From an uncultured Hungatella sp. (GTDB lineage: Bacteria; Bacillota; Clostridia; Lachnospirales; Lachnospiraceae), in NCBI GenBank assembly GCA_910586845.1, contig CAJUJV010000043.1:1-33931 (forward strand): a stretch of DNA of 33,931 nucleotides, read 5' to 3'. The notes beneath the pieces were generated by a model. It saw only the letters and a program-made list of their open reading frames with translations. It had not been told where the DNA came from and did not search any database. Made by a program: the position numbers and the translations under genes. Shown one piece after another: positions 1 to 8,029 of this stretch (positions within the stretch are counted from its first letter, which is position 1; every line of letters begins with the position of its first letter).

Positions 1-1
1 T

Positions 2-103
2 TGTCAACAACTTTTTTACATTTTCTGGATTTTTTTCAAAATCCTGCCCCGTTCTCACGGGGCGAGACTTATGATAACAAATCTTTCTGCATTTGTCAAC
101 AGA
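2..103 (-). promoter_or_regulatory. Tandem leftward sigma-A promoters at window edge
   Basis: Read on the minus strand there is a TTGACA box at 94-99, a 17-nt spacer and TATCAT at 71-76. A second TTGACA box lies at 2-7, but its -10 would fall outside the window. A hairpin (46-63) sits between them. Near-consensus tandem promoters of this kind are typical of rRNA, tRNA or other highly expressed operons in Firmicutes. The downstream gene is not visible, so that part is inference. Confidence 0.6.
46..63 (-). terminator. GC-rich hairpin downstream of the histidine kinase
   Basis: GCCCCG (46-51) and CGGGGC (58-63) form a perfect 6-bp stem with a 6-nt loop. On the minus strand it is followed by AGGATTTTG. 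It lies just past the kinase stop and just after the first leftward promoter, so it could be a terminator or part of the leader of the next transcript. Confidence 0.45.
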
Positions 104-109
104 TTTTTT

Positions 110-1639
110 TCAATTTTTTGAATCCAGCTCAAACCAGAATTCGACCCCGTCCTCCACGTTTCGGACGCCGCATTCCTGATGGTGTGAATCCATCACCGCC
201 TTGACGATGGACAGGCCGATTCCGCTTCCTCCGTAGGCTCTGGTCCTGGCTTTATCTGCCTTATAAAACTTGGTCCAGATATTGGGCAGGTCTTCTTCCG
301 GAATCGGTTTGCCCGTGTTTCTCACGGCGGCTCTCACCCTGTCTTCCCTCTCCTCTATGGTGATCCTGATCCTGTTTTCACCTGCCAGATGATTCAGGGC
401 GTTGCTCACATAGTTGGTCACTACTTCTTCTATTTTAAATTCATCGGCCCATACATAGACGGGATGACTGCAGGAAAATTCGATCACTGCTTCCTTCTGG
501 TCGATCAGGATCCTTGTGGCGTCCAGAACTCCCCGGATCAGCTCTGCCAGATCGAACCGCTCCATGGCAGCCTGATCGTTGCCGGATTCCAAAGCATTCA
601 GCGTCAGAAGCTGCCTGACCATCTTGTTCATCTTATTGGCCTCATCCATGATCACCTCGCAGTAATAATCCCTGCTTTCCTTTTCATCTCCCATACCCTC
701 GATCAGCCCTTCCGCATATCCCTGGATCAGAGCGATAGGCGTCTTCAGCTCGTGGGACACATTGGCAATGAATTCCTGCCTCATCTCGTCAATCTGGATC
801 TTCTCTTCGATGTCCCTCAAAAGTTCATTATTGGCCGACTTCAGTTCCCCGATGGTCTCCTTCAGCTTGTCCGAGAGCGCATTCATGCTGTTGCCCAGGA
901 TCCCGATCTCATCCTCGGCATCTCCCTTGTATTTCGCTTCAAAATCCAGGCGGGACATTTTTTCGGAAATATCCGCCAGCTGAAGGATAGGCGAAGTCAC
1001 CATCTTCATGGTAAAATACAGGATGATGCTTCCCAGAACCATGGCCGCAGCGCCTACATAGATCAGGAAACGGTTGGACAGCTGAACGCTTTCCCTGATA
1101 CTGGCCAGAGGGATGGACATGATGAAGATGGTCCTGTCGTCAGAATAATATCCCCAGCTTTCCAGATAAAAAGATTTTGATCGTGGATCAAATGTTCTCT
1201 GAATGGTATAGTCTTCATTTTCTGCTATGATCTGAGTCCTGGGGTTGTTGCGTCCCAGCATATACTGAAAGACTCTGTCCATCATAAAATTAATGTCTCT
1301 GTTGGAAGCGGCCAGGGGGATATTATTAAAACTGTCGATGACCAGCAGAGTAATATTATACTGGTCATTGAGCTTCCGCAGAAGGCTGAGAGCCTGGCTC
1401 TGGGCTTCATTATTCCGGTCTACTCCGTTGACAAAAGCATCGCCCAGATACTCATCATGTTCCATTTTCTCCTTCACAAGTTCATTTACTTCCGAATAAG
1501 CCAGCTGCAGCGCCTCTATCTTCTGATTAATGTAGAAGTCCTCCAGCAGCCAGTTGTTGACCCCCCAGATCCCCAGCAGAATCATGGCCATCAGTCCGAT
1601 AAAGATCACACTGAATCGAAACCGTATGGATTTTTTCAT
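110..1639 (-). CDS. Membrane sensor histidine kinase of an OmpR-type two-component system
   Basis: This predicted 509-aa kinase would sense an extracellular signal and phosphorylate the regulator encoded at 12867-13544. It has an N-terminal TM helix (about residues 8-28), an extracellular sensor of about 160 residues, a second TM (about 190-212), a HAMP linker, a HisKA domain with the phospho-acceptor in NVSHELKTP, and a HATPase with N box (NYVSNALNHL) and G boxes (NTGKPIP, GGSGIGLSIV). I chose the ATG at 1639 because AGGTG lies 6 nt upstream; a GTG at 1648 is possible. Kinase and regulator should be adjacent, but a mobile element of about 11 kb now lies between them. The stop codon of a 26-codon mini-ORF ends 5 nt before this ATG. 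The ligand is unknown. Confidence 0.93.
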   Translation of the reverse strand: MKKSIRFRFSVIFIGLMAMILLGIWGVNNWLLEDFYINQKIEALQLAYSEVNELVKEKMEHDEYLGDAFVNGVDRNNEAQSQALSLLRKLNDQYNITLLVIDSFNNIPLAASNRDINFMMDRVFQYMLGRNNPRTQIIAENEDYTIQRTFDPRSKSFYLESWGYYSDDRTIFIMSIPLASIRESVQLSNRFLIYVGAAAMVLGSIILYFTMKMVTSPILQLADISEKMSRLDFEAKYKGDAEDEIGILGNSMNALSDKLKETIGELKSANNELLRDIEEKIQIDEMRQEFIANVSHELKTPIALIQGYAEGLIEGMGDEKESRDYYCEVIMDEANKMNKMVRQLLTLNALESGNDQAAMERFDLAELIRGVLDATRILIDQKEAVIEFSCSHPVYVWADEFKIEEVVTNYVSNALNHLAGENRIRITIEEREDRVRAAVRNTGKPIPEEDLPNIWTKFYKADKARTRAYGGSGIGLSIVKAVMDSHHQECGVRNVEDGVEFWFELDSKN

Positions 1640-1644
1640 CCTTT

Positions 1645-1725
1645 TCACCTCGGCTGTTCTGCTGCATCAAATTTGTAGCTCATACCTACAATCATTTCTA
1701 TTCTTTTATACCACTTATTTTCCAT
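1645..1725 (-). CDS. 26-aa chimeric mini-ORF: element-encoded start fused to the stranded regulator tail
   Basis: The ATG at 1725 has AGGTGG 5 nt upstream (1731-1736), and the frame runs to TGA at 1645-1647, 5 nt before the kinase ATG. The last residues, GMSYKFDAAEQPR, match the end of an OmpR-family effector domain; the resident regulator has GMGYKF at the same place. The first residues (MENKWYKRIE) have no such match and lie within the element. My reading is that this is the original 3' tail of the response-regulator gene, now translated from a start supplied by the element, so that coupling to the kinase is kept. Expression is not demonstrated. Confidence 0.6.
   Translation of the reverse strand: MENKWYKRIEMIVGMSYKFDAAEQPR
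1667..1686. repeat. Left attachment site (imperfect 20-bp repeat of 12880-12899)
   Basis: This 20-bp stretch matches 12880-12899 at 15 of 20 positions, with a shared core TTGTA (1673-1677 and 12886-12890). Read on the minus strand both copies encode GMxYKF(D/E), the end of the response-regulator effector domain. Similarity stops on either side. This marks the kinase-proximal junction of the integrated element. Confidence 0.75.
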
Positions 1726-1806
1726 TATTTCCACCTGTTCCTCACTATTTTACATAATCTTCATAATTTCCTATATTTCCATTAAAACCATACCTTTTTA
1801 CCCATT

Positions 1807-1858
1807 TGGTAGAAACCTGGTAGAAACCAACCCATTTCCCCCTTTTCCGGTAGTAACT
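1807..1858 (+). repeat. Left-end arm-type repeats (TGGTAGAAACC x2, CGGTAGTAACT)
   Basis: TGGTAGAAACC occurs in direct tandem at 1807-1817 and 1818-1828. A third related copy, CGGTAGTAACT, is at 1848-1858. The right end has the matching pair TGGTAGTAACT/TGGTAGTAACC at 12778-12799, also tandem with an 11-bp period. Paired direct repeats near both ends are typical arm-binding sites of tyrosine integrases such as the Tn916 family. Confidence 0.6.
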
Positions 1859-1888
1859 GCCTGAAAGCCCATAATCCCTTACACCTCT

Positions 1889-1917
1889 ATTCTAACGCCC
1901 ATCCTATAAAAAGTCAC
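1889..1917 (-). promoter_or_regulatory. Outward-reading promoter at the element left end
   Basis: On the minus strand: GTGACT (1912-1917), a 17-nt spacer, TAGAAT (1889-1894), within the GCGTTAGAAT motif shared by other promoters of this element. It points at the mini-ORF (1725) and the kinase (1639), and could replace the lost transcription from the regulator promoter. Its -35 box is weak. Confidence 0.5.
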
Positions 1918-1949
1918 GTCCGTTTTTACCGTTTCCCACAAATATTTAA

Positions 1950-1979
1950 GGGATATTCCAGCCATACCCAGAATATCCC
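1950..1979 (-). terminator. Terminator-like hairpin after the D12 methylase remnant
   Basis: GGGATATTC (1950-1958) and GAATATCCC (1971-1979) form a perfect 9-bp stem. On the minus strand it follows the stop at 2001 and is followed by TTAAATATTTG, a weak U-rich tail. Confidence 0.4.
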
Positions 1980-2000
1980 CAAAATCTCTTGTACCTGCAA

Positions 2001-2670
2001 TTATATTAGTTGCTCCGTGCCGTTATACTTCCAGTTACTGCTTTCTTCGCCCTGATAGTTCCCCCTGCACCAGACGTATTCCATGCCGAATGTTTGTACC
2101 CCATCGGCATCGACAGCACCTTTTCCAAAATCACCAATGCACTCTACATAATATGCAATGTCCGTGTCTGCATAATCCCTGCTGTTCTTGTCGTTTTCTT
2201 CAAGTACGTCAAAATCATGGTAAGCCTTCTTTAAGCCTGCCAGTACCTTTAAATCTTTATCTGTCTTGCCATATTCTTCCTCATATCTATATTTCGGGTT
2301 ATAGTCCGACTTAATGAAATATTTTATCTCCCCGAACTCGTCCATTCTGTCATTATGCAGTATCCGTGTCATTTCATAAACCATTTTTATAGGAAATCCC
2401 ATCATATACGGCGCATTTTTCCCACCAGATAATGTTGCCGGGTGGTACGGCGGGTCAAAATACCATAGCTTATTCTTTTTGCTCATTGCTTCATCTTCGG
2501 GATGTTCTGCCCCGTTTGAATCCTTATATGGCTTGCCGTTATATTTCTTAATCAGTTCCCTGTAATCAAGGCTCTCTATAATGACATTACGTTTTTTGAT
2601 AATGTCATGCACTTTGGGAATACGTTTTTTTGCATATTGTTTTCTTTCGTATATGGCAACAACTGCCTTA
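2001..2670 (-). pseudogene. C-terminal fragment of a D12-class DNA adenine methyltransferase
   Basis: The readable frame contains IESLDYRELIKKYN followed by LWYFDPPYHPAT, the catalytic motif IV (DPPY) of N6-adenine methyltransferases. The SAM-binding half (an FxGxG motif with upstream GxKxxL) is missing, so the fragment should not be active. The upstream end runs out of frame into the DUF927-like gene (2576-3502); the two frames overlap between 2576 and 2720, which suggests a deletion fused two genes. The 3' boundary of the fragment is approximate because no proper start is visible. Confidence 0.65.
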
Positions 2671-3502
2671 TCACGCCAGTGCAAGCCGTGGCGATTATCA
2701 GTGCGTCCATATCGAAACAATAAACCAGCCGTGAAAAATCCACAAGCCAGTCCTCATAATCCCCGGCTGTATCTTCCTTATTCATCAGCCCATCCGCAAC
2801 CTCATTTGCACATTCTCCATTGAACATGTCAGTTTTCTTCGCCACACAGTAAATCTTATCATATTTAAAAATCTGTACTCCGTTATAAAAATCCCAGCCC
2901 AATTCCCTGTAACGCTTAATCTGCAAGTCCTTCTGGTAGCATAATTTTGAAAGGATGTCGCATATAATTTTGCTTGCCTTGTCAATATCGCTGTTAATCC
3001 CTATAATCCTCTCTACTTTCGAGGTTATAAATTCTTCCTCACTTTTCTCATTGTCAAGCACAATATCCCTGTACGCAAACATATCTATGTCAACATAAAA
3101 CCCATCCCTGTTTAAAATCCTTATCGTAAATTTCGACCCTTTCGACACGTCTTTTATGTCAATATCCTCATATACCTTTACAGACAAGTAGTCCCCTCTG
3201 TCTGCTTCTGGCTCATCATCCTCTTCACTTTCTTCCATTGAATCCGGCTTGTCATTTTTCTCGTCCTGCTCCCCTGATTCCGGCTTGGCCTCTTCTCCAG
3301 CTTTCTTTTCCGGGTTCGACCTGGCTTCCTCTCCATTTTCTCCCACTAAATCAGTTTTAACGTCCTTTTCAACATTGTCATTAAACACTAATTCCGGTTT
3401 CTTTCCATCCGTATCGCCATCTATCTTCCTGCTGATTTCTGACAGTCTATCTATAACCTCTCCTAATTCCTGATTTTTTCCCTTTGCTGACTGTTCTCCC
3501 AT
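2576..3502 (-). pseudogene. Truncated DUF927-like element protein
   Basis: The ATG at 3502 has AGGAGG 5 nt upstream (3508-3513). The 308-residue product starts with a Glu/Lys/Asp-rich low-complexity stretch (about residues 1-105). A folded part follows with RELGWDFYNGVQIFKYDK and DMDALIIATACTG, resembling DUF927-type primase/helicase-associated proteins of integrative elements. That resemblance is from memory and modest. The last 20 or so codons read through DNA that encodes methylase residues in another frame, so the gene is probably truncated by the same deletion that beheaded the methylase. Its promoter is at 3696-3701 with an adjacent hairpin. Confidence 0.5.
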
Positions 3503-3665
3503 AGTAACCTCCTCGGTATGCTTTTCCAACATTATACTACTAACACGCACATTTTCCTATGCCCATTCTTGAAATTCAGGCACTTTTAAAAGCCTATAAG
3601 ACTATTTCATTATTCTCTTTTCGCCCGGAGACAATGCTCCGTATTCTTCGTTAACAGTTACAAAA

Positions 3666-3700
3666 ATAATCCCCTGTTCCCAAATCTCACAGGGGATTAT
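3666..3700 (-). terminator. 12-bp hairpin overlapping a promoter -10: terminator or attenuator
   Basis: ATAATCCCCTGT (3666-3677) and ACAGGGGATTAT (3689-3700) are perfect inverted repeats with an 11-nt loop. On the minus strand they are followed by TTTTTG. The upstream arm shares bases with the TATAAT at 3696-3701. The hairpin could end transcription coming from the 3791-4081 gene, or attenuate the 3502 transcript right at its start. Confidence 0.6.
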
Positions 3701-3701
3701 A
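3696..3701 (-). promoter_or_regulatory. -10 element (TATAAT in GCGTTATAAT) for the DUF927-like gene
   Basis: TATAAT reads leftward within GCGTTATAAT, a core shared with 1889, 5128, 8677 and 10579. No good TTGACA box is visible at 17 nt, so it may depend on an activator or on extended -10 contacts. Confidence 0.5.
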
Positions 3702-3790
3702 ACGCTTATGTATTACCTTGACTGTAGGCGAAACAACGGTTTATCTCCTAATCTTTTATGCACCATGCCGCCCATATTTCCTCATGCCAT

Positions 3791-4081
3791 TTACCAATGA
3801 AAAACCATGCCATAACTGATATATTTTATTTTCTCTATCAATATCATTATTACTTCTCCCTTCCCTGCTTCGCTTAACTGTTTATGGATACACCCCATTG
3901 TGCATTTTATTATCTCAATAATTTCATCCGTGCCAAACATGTGCGCCATATGCTCCGGGAAATATTTCCTGACCTCCTCTTTCTTTTCATCTGCGTATTC
4001 AACTACAATGATTTCCCCCTTCAACATCCGAGCAAACAACATTTTTGCCATAGCCTCTTTTGCCATTTTTCTGTTCATCAT
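3791..4081 (-). CDS. Hypothetical 96-aa protein
   Basis: I do not recognise this protein. It starts with a Met/Ala/Lys-rich amphipathic stretch (MMNRKMAKEAMAKMLFARML), followed by a mixed region with EEVRKYFPEHMAHMFGTDE. It has no TM segment or catalytic motif that I can see. AGGA lies about 9 nt before the ATG at 4081; the second ATG (4078) is an alternative. It lies within the element, in the same orientation as its neighbours and downstream of the 65-aa gene. The amphipathic N-terminus and small size suggest an accessory protein, but no function can be assigned. Confidence 0.55.
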   Translation of the reverse strand: MMNRKMAKEAMAKMLFARMLKGEIIVVEYADEKKEEVRKYFPEHMAHMFGTDEIIEIIKCTMGCIHKQLSEAGKGEVIMILIEKIKYISYGMVFHW

Positions 4082-4241
4082 CTTTTAACGTCCTTTTGAA
4101 ATGCCTGATTTATCAAACATTTCCCTTTCTTTTTTTATTTTATACCTATCATATTTAACTGCTGTTTTTCATGTTCTCTCAACGCCCTTCATGTATAAAT
4201 CATTCTTTCCATGCAATACATTCACTTTTTTCACAATAAAA

Positions 4242-4274
4242 AATCCTGCCCGGCTCATACACCAAAACAGGATT
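4242..4274 (-). terminator. Intrinsic terminator after the 65-aa gene
   Basis: AATCCTG (4242-4248) pairs with CAGGATT (4268-4274). On the minus strand the stem is followed by TTTTTATTG. It lies 45 nt past the stop at 4319. The rest of 4082-4318 holds no gene that I can support. Confidence 0.55.
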
Positions 4275-4318
4275 ACTTTTTATGCCCTTACTTGTGAGTG
4301 TACTTCCAACTTTTTCCT

Positions 4319-4513
4319 TCAGCCTCCATTCTCACTTTTTTCCACAAGCCAGTCCACCGCTTCCCTTGCTCCCAGCCATGCGTTTTCTTCATAGAAATAT
4401 GCCCCGCTTTCCTTAATCCCCTCGCCGTCCTTGCTGAATACGCAGAATACATATCCCATTTCAATATCACTCCAATAAACCTTTATCTCATACCCTCTAT
4501 ACTGCTCAATCAT
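4319..4513 (-). CDS. Small hypothetical protein (64-65 aa)
   Basis: The frame is open further upstream to 4570, but the ATG at 4513 has GAGAGG about 11 nt upstream and gives the sequence MIEQYRGYEIKVYWSDIEMG. The fold looks like a short beta-rich domain ending in a helix (AREAVDWLVEKSE). It follows the 162-aa gene (stop 4581) and probably shares its transcript. I do not recognise a family. Small proteins of this shape are frequent in Lachnospiraceae integrative elements, but that gives no function. Confidence 0.55.
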   Translation of the reverse strand: MIEQYRGYEIKVYWSDIEMGYVFCVFSKDGEGIKESGAYFYEENAWLGAREAVDWLVEKSENGG

Positions 4514-4580
4514 TATCTCTATGCACCTCTCTAAATCCTCTCCTGAACCTCCGGAAGCCCTTTTCCTCAAAAGAGGAGGC

Positions 4581-5069
4581 TTACGCCCCCTCTTTTACTT
4601 CTTCCTCATTGCCGATACCCTCGCAGGTCACCAGCCTATTCTTTTCCAGCCTTACGCCAGCCACCGGAACACCAAGTTCAATCATCATTTTTAACTTGTC
4701 CTCGCTGTACTCCACCCTTGCATGACGGGCATTGACTGTTTCATAAACTTTCTTTTTGTCACTGCTGACCGCCACCACAATCAATTCCATGTTCATATCA
4801 GAACCGCTGTCCTCATTCAGCCATGACAGGTTATTCACCCCGGTTTTCAACTGCAAATTGCTCATGTTGAAACCCTGAACATCCAGCTTAAGGACCTCTT
4901 TTCCGTCCTCTTCACCAATGACAAAGCCGTAAATCTTTTCATTGTTTTTCAGCTTTGTCATTACCTGTTTCTCCGTTAATCCAATGAATCCCTTGCTCTT
5001 GCTATCGTAGAAATCATAGCCAATCAATCTCTGTCCTAAAAAGTTGCCATTGCTCAAATACATACACAT
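4581..5069 (-). CDS. Hypothetical element protein, 162 aa
   Basis: The ATG at 5069 has AGAGGT 7 nt upstream. The product is soluble with no signal peptide or TM helix. It contains LSNGNFLGQRLIGYDFYDSK near the start, a middle part with GFVIGEEDGKEVLKLDVQGF, and a C-terminal part (VVAVSSDKKKVYETVNARHA). It ends in a Glu-rich tail. I do not recognise a characterised family. It is first in a probable two-gene unit with the 65-aa gene, and a GCGTTAGTAT promoter core lies 59 nt upstream (5128-5133). Base composition matches the element and not the flanks. Confidence 0.65.
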   Translation of the reverse strand: MCMYLSNGNFLGQRLIGYDFYDSKSKGFIGLTEKQVMTKLKNNEKIYGFVIGEEDGKEVLKLDVQGFNMSNLQLKTGVNNLSWLNEDSGSDMNMELIVVAVSSDKKKVYETVNARHARVEYSEDKLKMMIELGVPVAGVRLEKNRLVTCEGIGNEEEVKEGA

Positions 5070-5127
5070 AATGTTTACCTCTTTCTTTCCGTGCTTAGCA
5101 CTAATTATTTATTTATCTTACACATAT

Positions 5128-5133
5128 ATACTA
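5128..5133 (-). promoter_or_regulatory. -10 element (TAGTAT in GCGTTAGTAT) for the 162-aa gene
   Basis: TAGTAT reads leftward and directly follows GCGT, as in the other promoters of this element. No close TTGACA match stands at 17 nt. Confidence 0.45.
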
Positions 5134-5446
5134 ACGCTGGGATACCCATGTGCCTAGACGTGATAGTGCAAGGAAATAAACCATTATGTAACACTGATTT
5201 TTAGGGAGATTGCCGCATATCTTATGATTTATACATATCCATGCTGGCAATTTTTATCCACTGTATAGGTTGATGTATACATATTTTTTCCATACTGCAT
5301 ACGAACCGAATTTTCTCACCGAATTTTTTTACCATGCCGGAACGCTTGTCATGTTTTAACAAAAAAATATATGCCCATACTATTTTATTGCTTTACTCTT
5401 AATCAAATATGTTTTCAATTATCCCCATTGAGTTAAACCAATCAAA

Positions 5447-5485
5447 AAGACCGCCCTTTTAAAGGACAGTCCTTTTTGATGCATA
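5447..5485. terminator. A/T-flanked hairpin, possible bidirectional terminator
   Basis: The segment AAAGACCGCCCTTTT / AAAGGACAGTCCTTTTT can fold into an imperfect stem, with A-runs on one side and T-runs on the other. It lies between the lipoprotein gene and the 162-aa gene. Apart from this hairpin, the 5128 promoter and the out-of-frame lipoprotein tail (to 5541), I see nothing in 5070-5616. Confidence 0.45.
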
Positions 5486-5540
5486 TTACAATTTAAGTTG
5501 TAAATCCTGCTTTATACAGGAAATCATATTTCTTGTCTGC

Positions 5541-7047
5541 TTATTCAACACTTGTTACAAGCCATTCACCGGAACTTTGTACGTCAATTTTCACTTGGAA
5601 TGTATTTTCTATATTCTCAATATCCATATTTTACAACTGCTATATAAGATTTACAACCAGCTAATGCTATTACATTTTGATAACCATAGGTGAATATTTC
5701 TAATCGCCACGTTGCCTCTTCATTATATTTGTCATATAATCTGGCATACTCTGGATATTCATACATCATATCATGGACTGATAAATCATTATAATCAACT
5801 CCTAACCCTTCTAAAGCTTCTAAATCAACATCTTCATCATGTGTTGCTCTGGTAAATATTTCTTCTTCGTCCGCTTTATATGTATATAATAAAAATCTTA
5901 TCAGTGTATCCTTATCATATACTGAATCCGAAACTACTAAATCCAAATTAGCACTTAAATCTCTAAACGTCTTGTTATTATATATTATGTCATTTCCTGC
6001 TATACTATAGTTGATATCTTGTAAATCTTTTTCTGGTATTCCTTCTATTTCTGACGCATTGTCATTATTTTCTGATGAATCCACTTTCTTTATCTCTACA
6101 GGTACAGACTGTCCGTCACTCATAGCTGTTGCATAGACATTGAGGTAATTGACCATTTCCTCCAAGGTGCATGGGGGCATATCGTACAAACATGTGTAAG
6201 GTAACGTGTGGTTATGGTTTTCAACATAATCGCCTAAAAATGGCGTATTATATTGAGAATATTCTTCCGGTGTATACACGGCAGTTTCAACACCATTTTC
6301 CATAACATGCGTATTACCGTCTTCTAAAACATCCTCCGAATATGTATAGATTTCTTCCATTGTTCCATTGCCAAACGAATATCTGCTGATACAATGGGAC
6401 ATGGACATAGGAGATTCCTCTGATAATTTTATTTGACCCTCCTCATCTTCATATAAGTCATAAAGAGTATAGGTATTTAGCACCTTTTCAAAAGTTAATT
6501 CTGCCTTGTTACCCTTCCATCCATATATTTCCCAATAGTTTTCCCAATAGTTTTCCGCATTATTGTACAAATAAAGATAAGGGATTCCGTCGCCGGCAAA
6601 ATCGGCCAGTATTACACCTAATTTATCAATCAGCACATTGTCCAAATTAACTGTCGTTGCATAAAATGGTTCACCCCATGTTAGAATACTATAATCTTTA
6701 ACATACCCACCTCTAAAGCTGAAATCCCCAGCCAAACCATCCGCTATTAATTGTGCAAATGCTGTTGCCTGTTCCGCTGTCATTGCACATTTCGAGGTGT
6801 CGCCATAGTAAGGCATCTCACCTAATGCAGATTGTACCTTTTCTTCCGGTGAAATCTCCGGTATAGTTTCTTCTTCCCCCGTGCTTTCTTCTTCGGTTAC
6901 CTCTGCTTCTTCTATTGTTTCCTCTGTTGATTCCTCTGCACTTGATGTATCAGGAATTTCAGCTTGTGAAGCTGTTTTATCTCCACAAGCTGATAAACTG
7001 AATACAAGTGTCAAGGCTGTCATAAGTGCTATCGTTTTCCTTTTCAT
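5541..7047 (-). pseudogene. Secreted lipoprotein, probably frameshifted near its C-terminus
   Basis: The product starts with a lipoprotein signal peptide: a basic start, a hydrophobic core and the lipobox LSAC with Cys21. An acidic, Ser/Thr/Glu-rich linker follows (about 22-70), then a globular domain of about 400 residues that I do not recognise. The intact frame stops at 5617 after VVKYGY (476 aa). One nucleotide away, the reading continues as DIENIENTFQVKIDVQ and ends with WLVTSVE at 5541, which looks like a real C-terminal strand. One extra base near 5625-5632 would explain this (1507 nt, one more than a multiple of three). AGGAG lies just before the ATG. It is likely exported cargo of the element; function unknown. 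The truncated form may still be made. Confidence 0.7.
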
Positions 7048-7058
7048 TTGTTCTCCTT

Positions 7059-7144
7059 TTATTGACTGCCTATTATTTCTTGCTTTAGTTGCTCAAATTC
7101 CTCTTTTGTAAGCATACCATTTTCGTATAGCTTAGACAACTTGG
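7059..7144 (-). pseudogene. Remnant of a SHOCT-domain gene
   Basis: A 25-codon open stretch ending in TAA at 7059-7061 reads KLSKLYENGMLTKEEFEQLK, the pattern of the short C-terminal SHOCT domain (a helix, then GxLTxEEFExxK). An in-frame TAA lies just upstream, so only the tail of the gene is left. It lies between the LRR-like gene and the lipoprotein gene. Confidence 0.5.
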
Positions 7145-7180
7145 ATAATTAAAATCACCCAAACCTGCCGTTGCCCTACT

Positions 7181-7912
7181 CTAAAAGTCAAGTTCCTCTT
7201 CAAGTTCCTCTATTTTTCTTTCAACCTCCTCCAAATTATCTGTCAAGTCATATTTCACTCTCGTATGCCCTTTGCTGATTTCCTCGCTAACCCTTACCAT
7301 ACCTATGTTTGGATTGTTGTAATACACGTCCGCTATCATCTCTTCTGTGATATTTTCAGTCAAATCAATGTAAAGATACTCGCAAATACCAATCTCCTTT
7401 AGAGCACTGATGTCTGTCAGATTGGGACATTGGCTAATAGTCAGGTCCCCTATGTATTGCCATTCTGAAACACGAATTTCCTCAATGCCATCCAGGCTTG
7501 TCAAATTGTTGCATCCTTCTATTCTAATACTTGCTCCGGAACTTGGCAACCCATTTTCAACAGACCATGTGAGTATATAGTTTTTAAACATATGAAGATT
7601 TGTAATGTTATCGTTTTCGTAGATATATATATAATCGTCCAAATTTGTCAGATATGGCAGCCATTCGCTGTCTTCCTCCCTCAACAGTCCAAAATCAATC
7701 TCCCATATCTCTTCCAACTGCTCCAAGGTAAACTTATCCGTCTTTTCTATGCCCAGTTCTTTACAGATGGAAGAACAAATTTCTTCATTCGTAATTGTCA
7801 CGGCATCTTTCATCTTCTCTTCCATATTTTTTCCGTATTCATCCTCAAGCTTGTCTATCACGGAACGCGCCTCATCATCATCTACATTGACAAGCAATAT
7901 GGAATTAAGCAC
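7181..7912 (-). CDS. LRR-like protein, possibly truncated at its start
   Basis: The 243-residue frame has an acidic helical N-terminal part (about 1-95), then repeats of the leucine-rich type: LTNLDDYIYI, CNNLTSLDGIEEI, CPNLTDISALKEI, spaced about 23-30 residues apart. It ends in a charged coiled-coil-like tail (EEVERKIEELEEELDF). No signal peptide is visible, so it is likely cytosolic. The only upstream start is a GTG at 7912 without a good ribosome site, and the true start is uncertain. It is divergent from the XRE regulator; a 10-bp inverted repeat (7906-7915 / 8019-8028) spans the starts of both genes. Function unknown; it may be a binding or immunity-type cargo protein. Confidence 0.6.
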   Translation of the reverse strand: MLNSILLVNVDDDEARSVIDKLEDEYGKNMEEKMKDAVTITNEEICSSICKELGIEKTDKFTLEQLEEIWEIDFGLLREEDSEWLPYLTNLDDYIYIYENDNITNLHMFKNYILTWSVENGLPSSGASIRIEGCNNLTSLDGIEEIRVSEWQYIGDLTISQCPNLTDISALKEIGICEYLYIDLTENITEEMIADVYYNNPNIGMVRVSEEISKGHTRVKYDLTDNLEEVERKIEELEEELDF

Positions 7913-8028
7913 CTCATTATATCTTATCTATTATATCATCTTTCCGCATAGTTTTCAATGCTTTTAGCAAACTATTCATATCCTAAAGCAAATTTATTTC
8001 AAGTACAATCGTTACATGGAGGTGCTTA
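7906..8028. repeat. 10-bp inverted repeat flanking the divergent LRR/XRE intergenic region
   Basis: TAAGCACCTC (7906-7915) and GAGGTGCTTA (8019-8028) are perfect inverted copies at the 5' ends of the two divergent genes. The copy before the XRE gene includes its Shine-Dalgarno sequence. They may be repressor half-sites or simply similar ribosome sites. Confidence 0.35.
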
Positions 8029-8029
8029 C

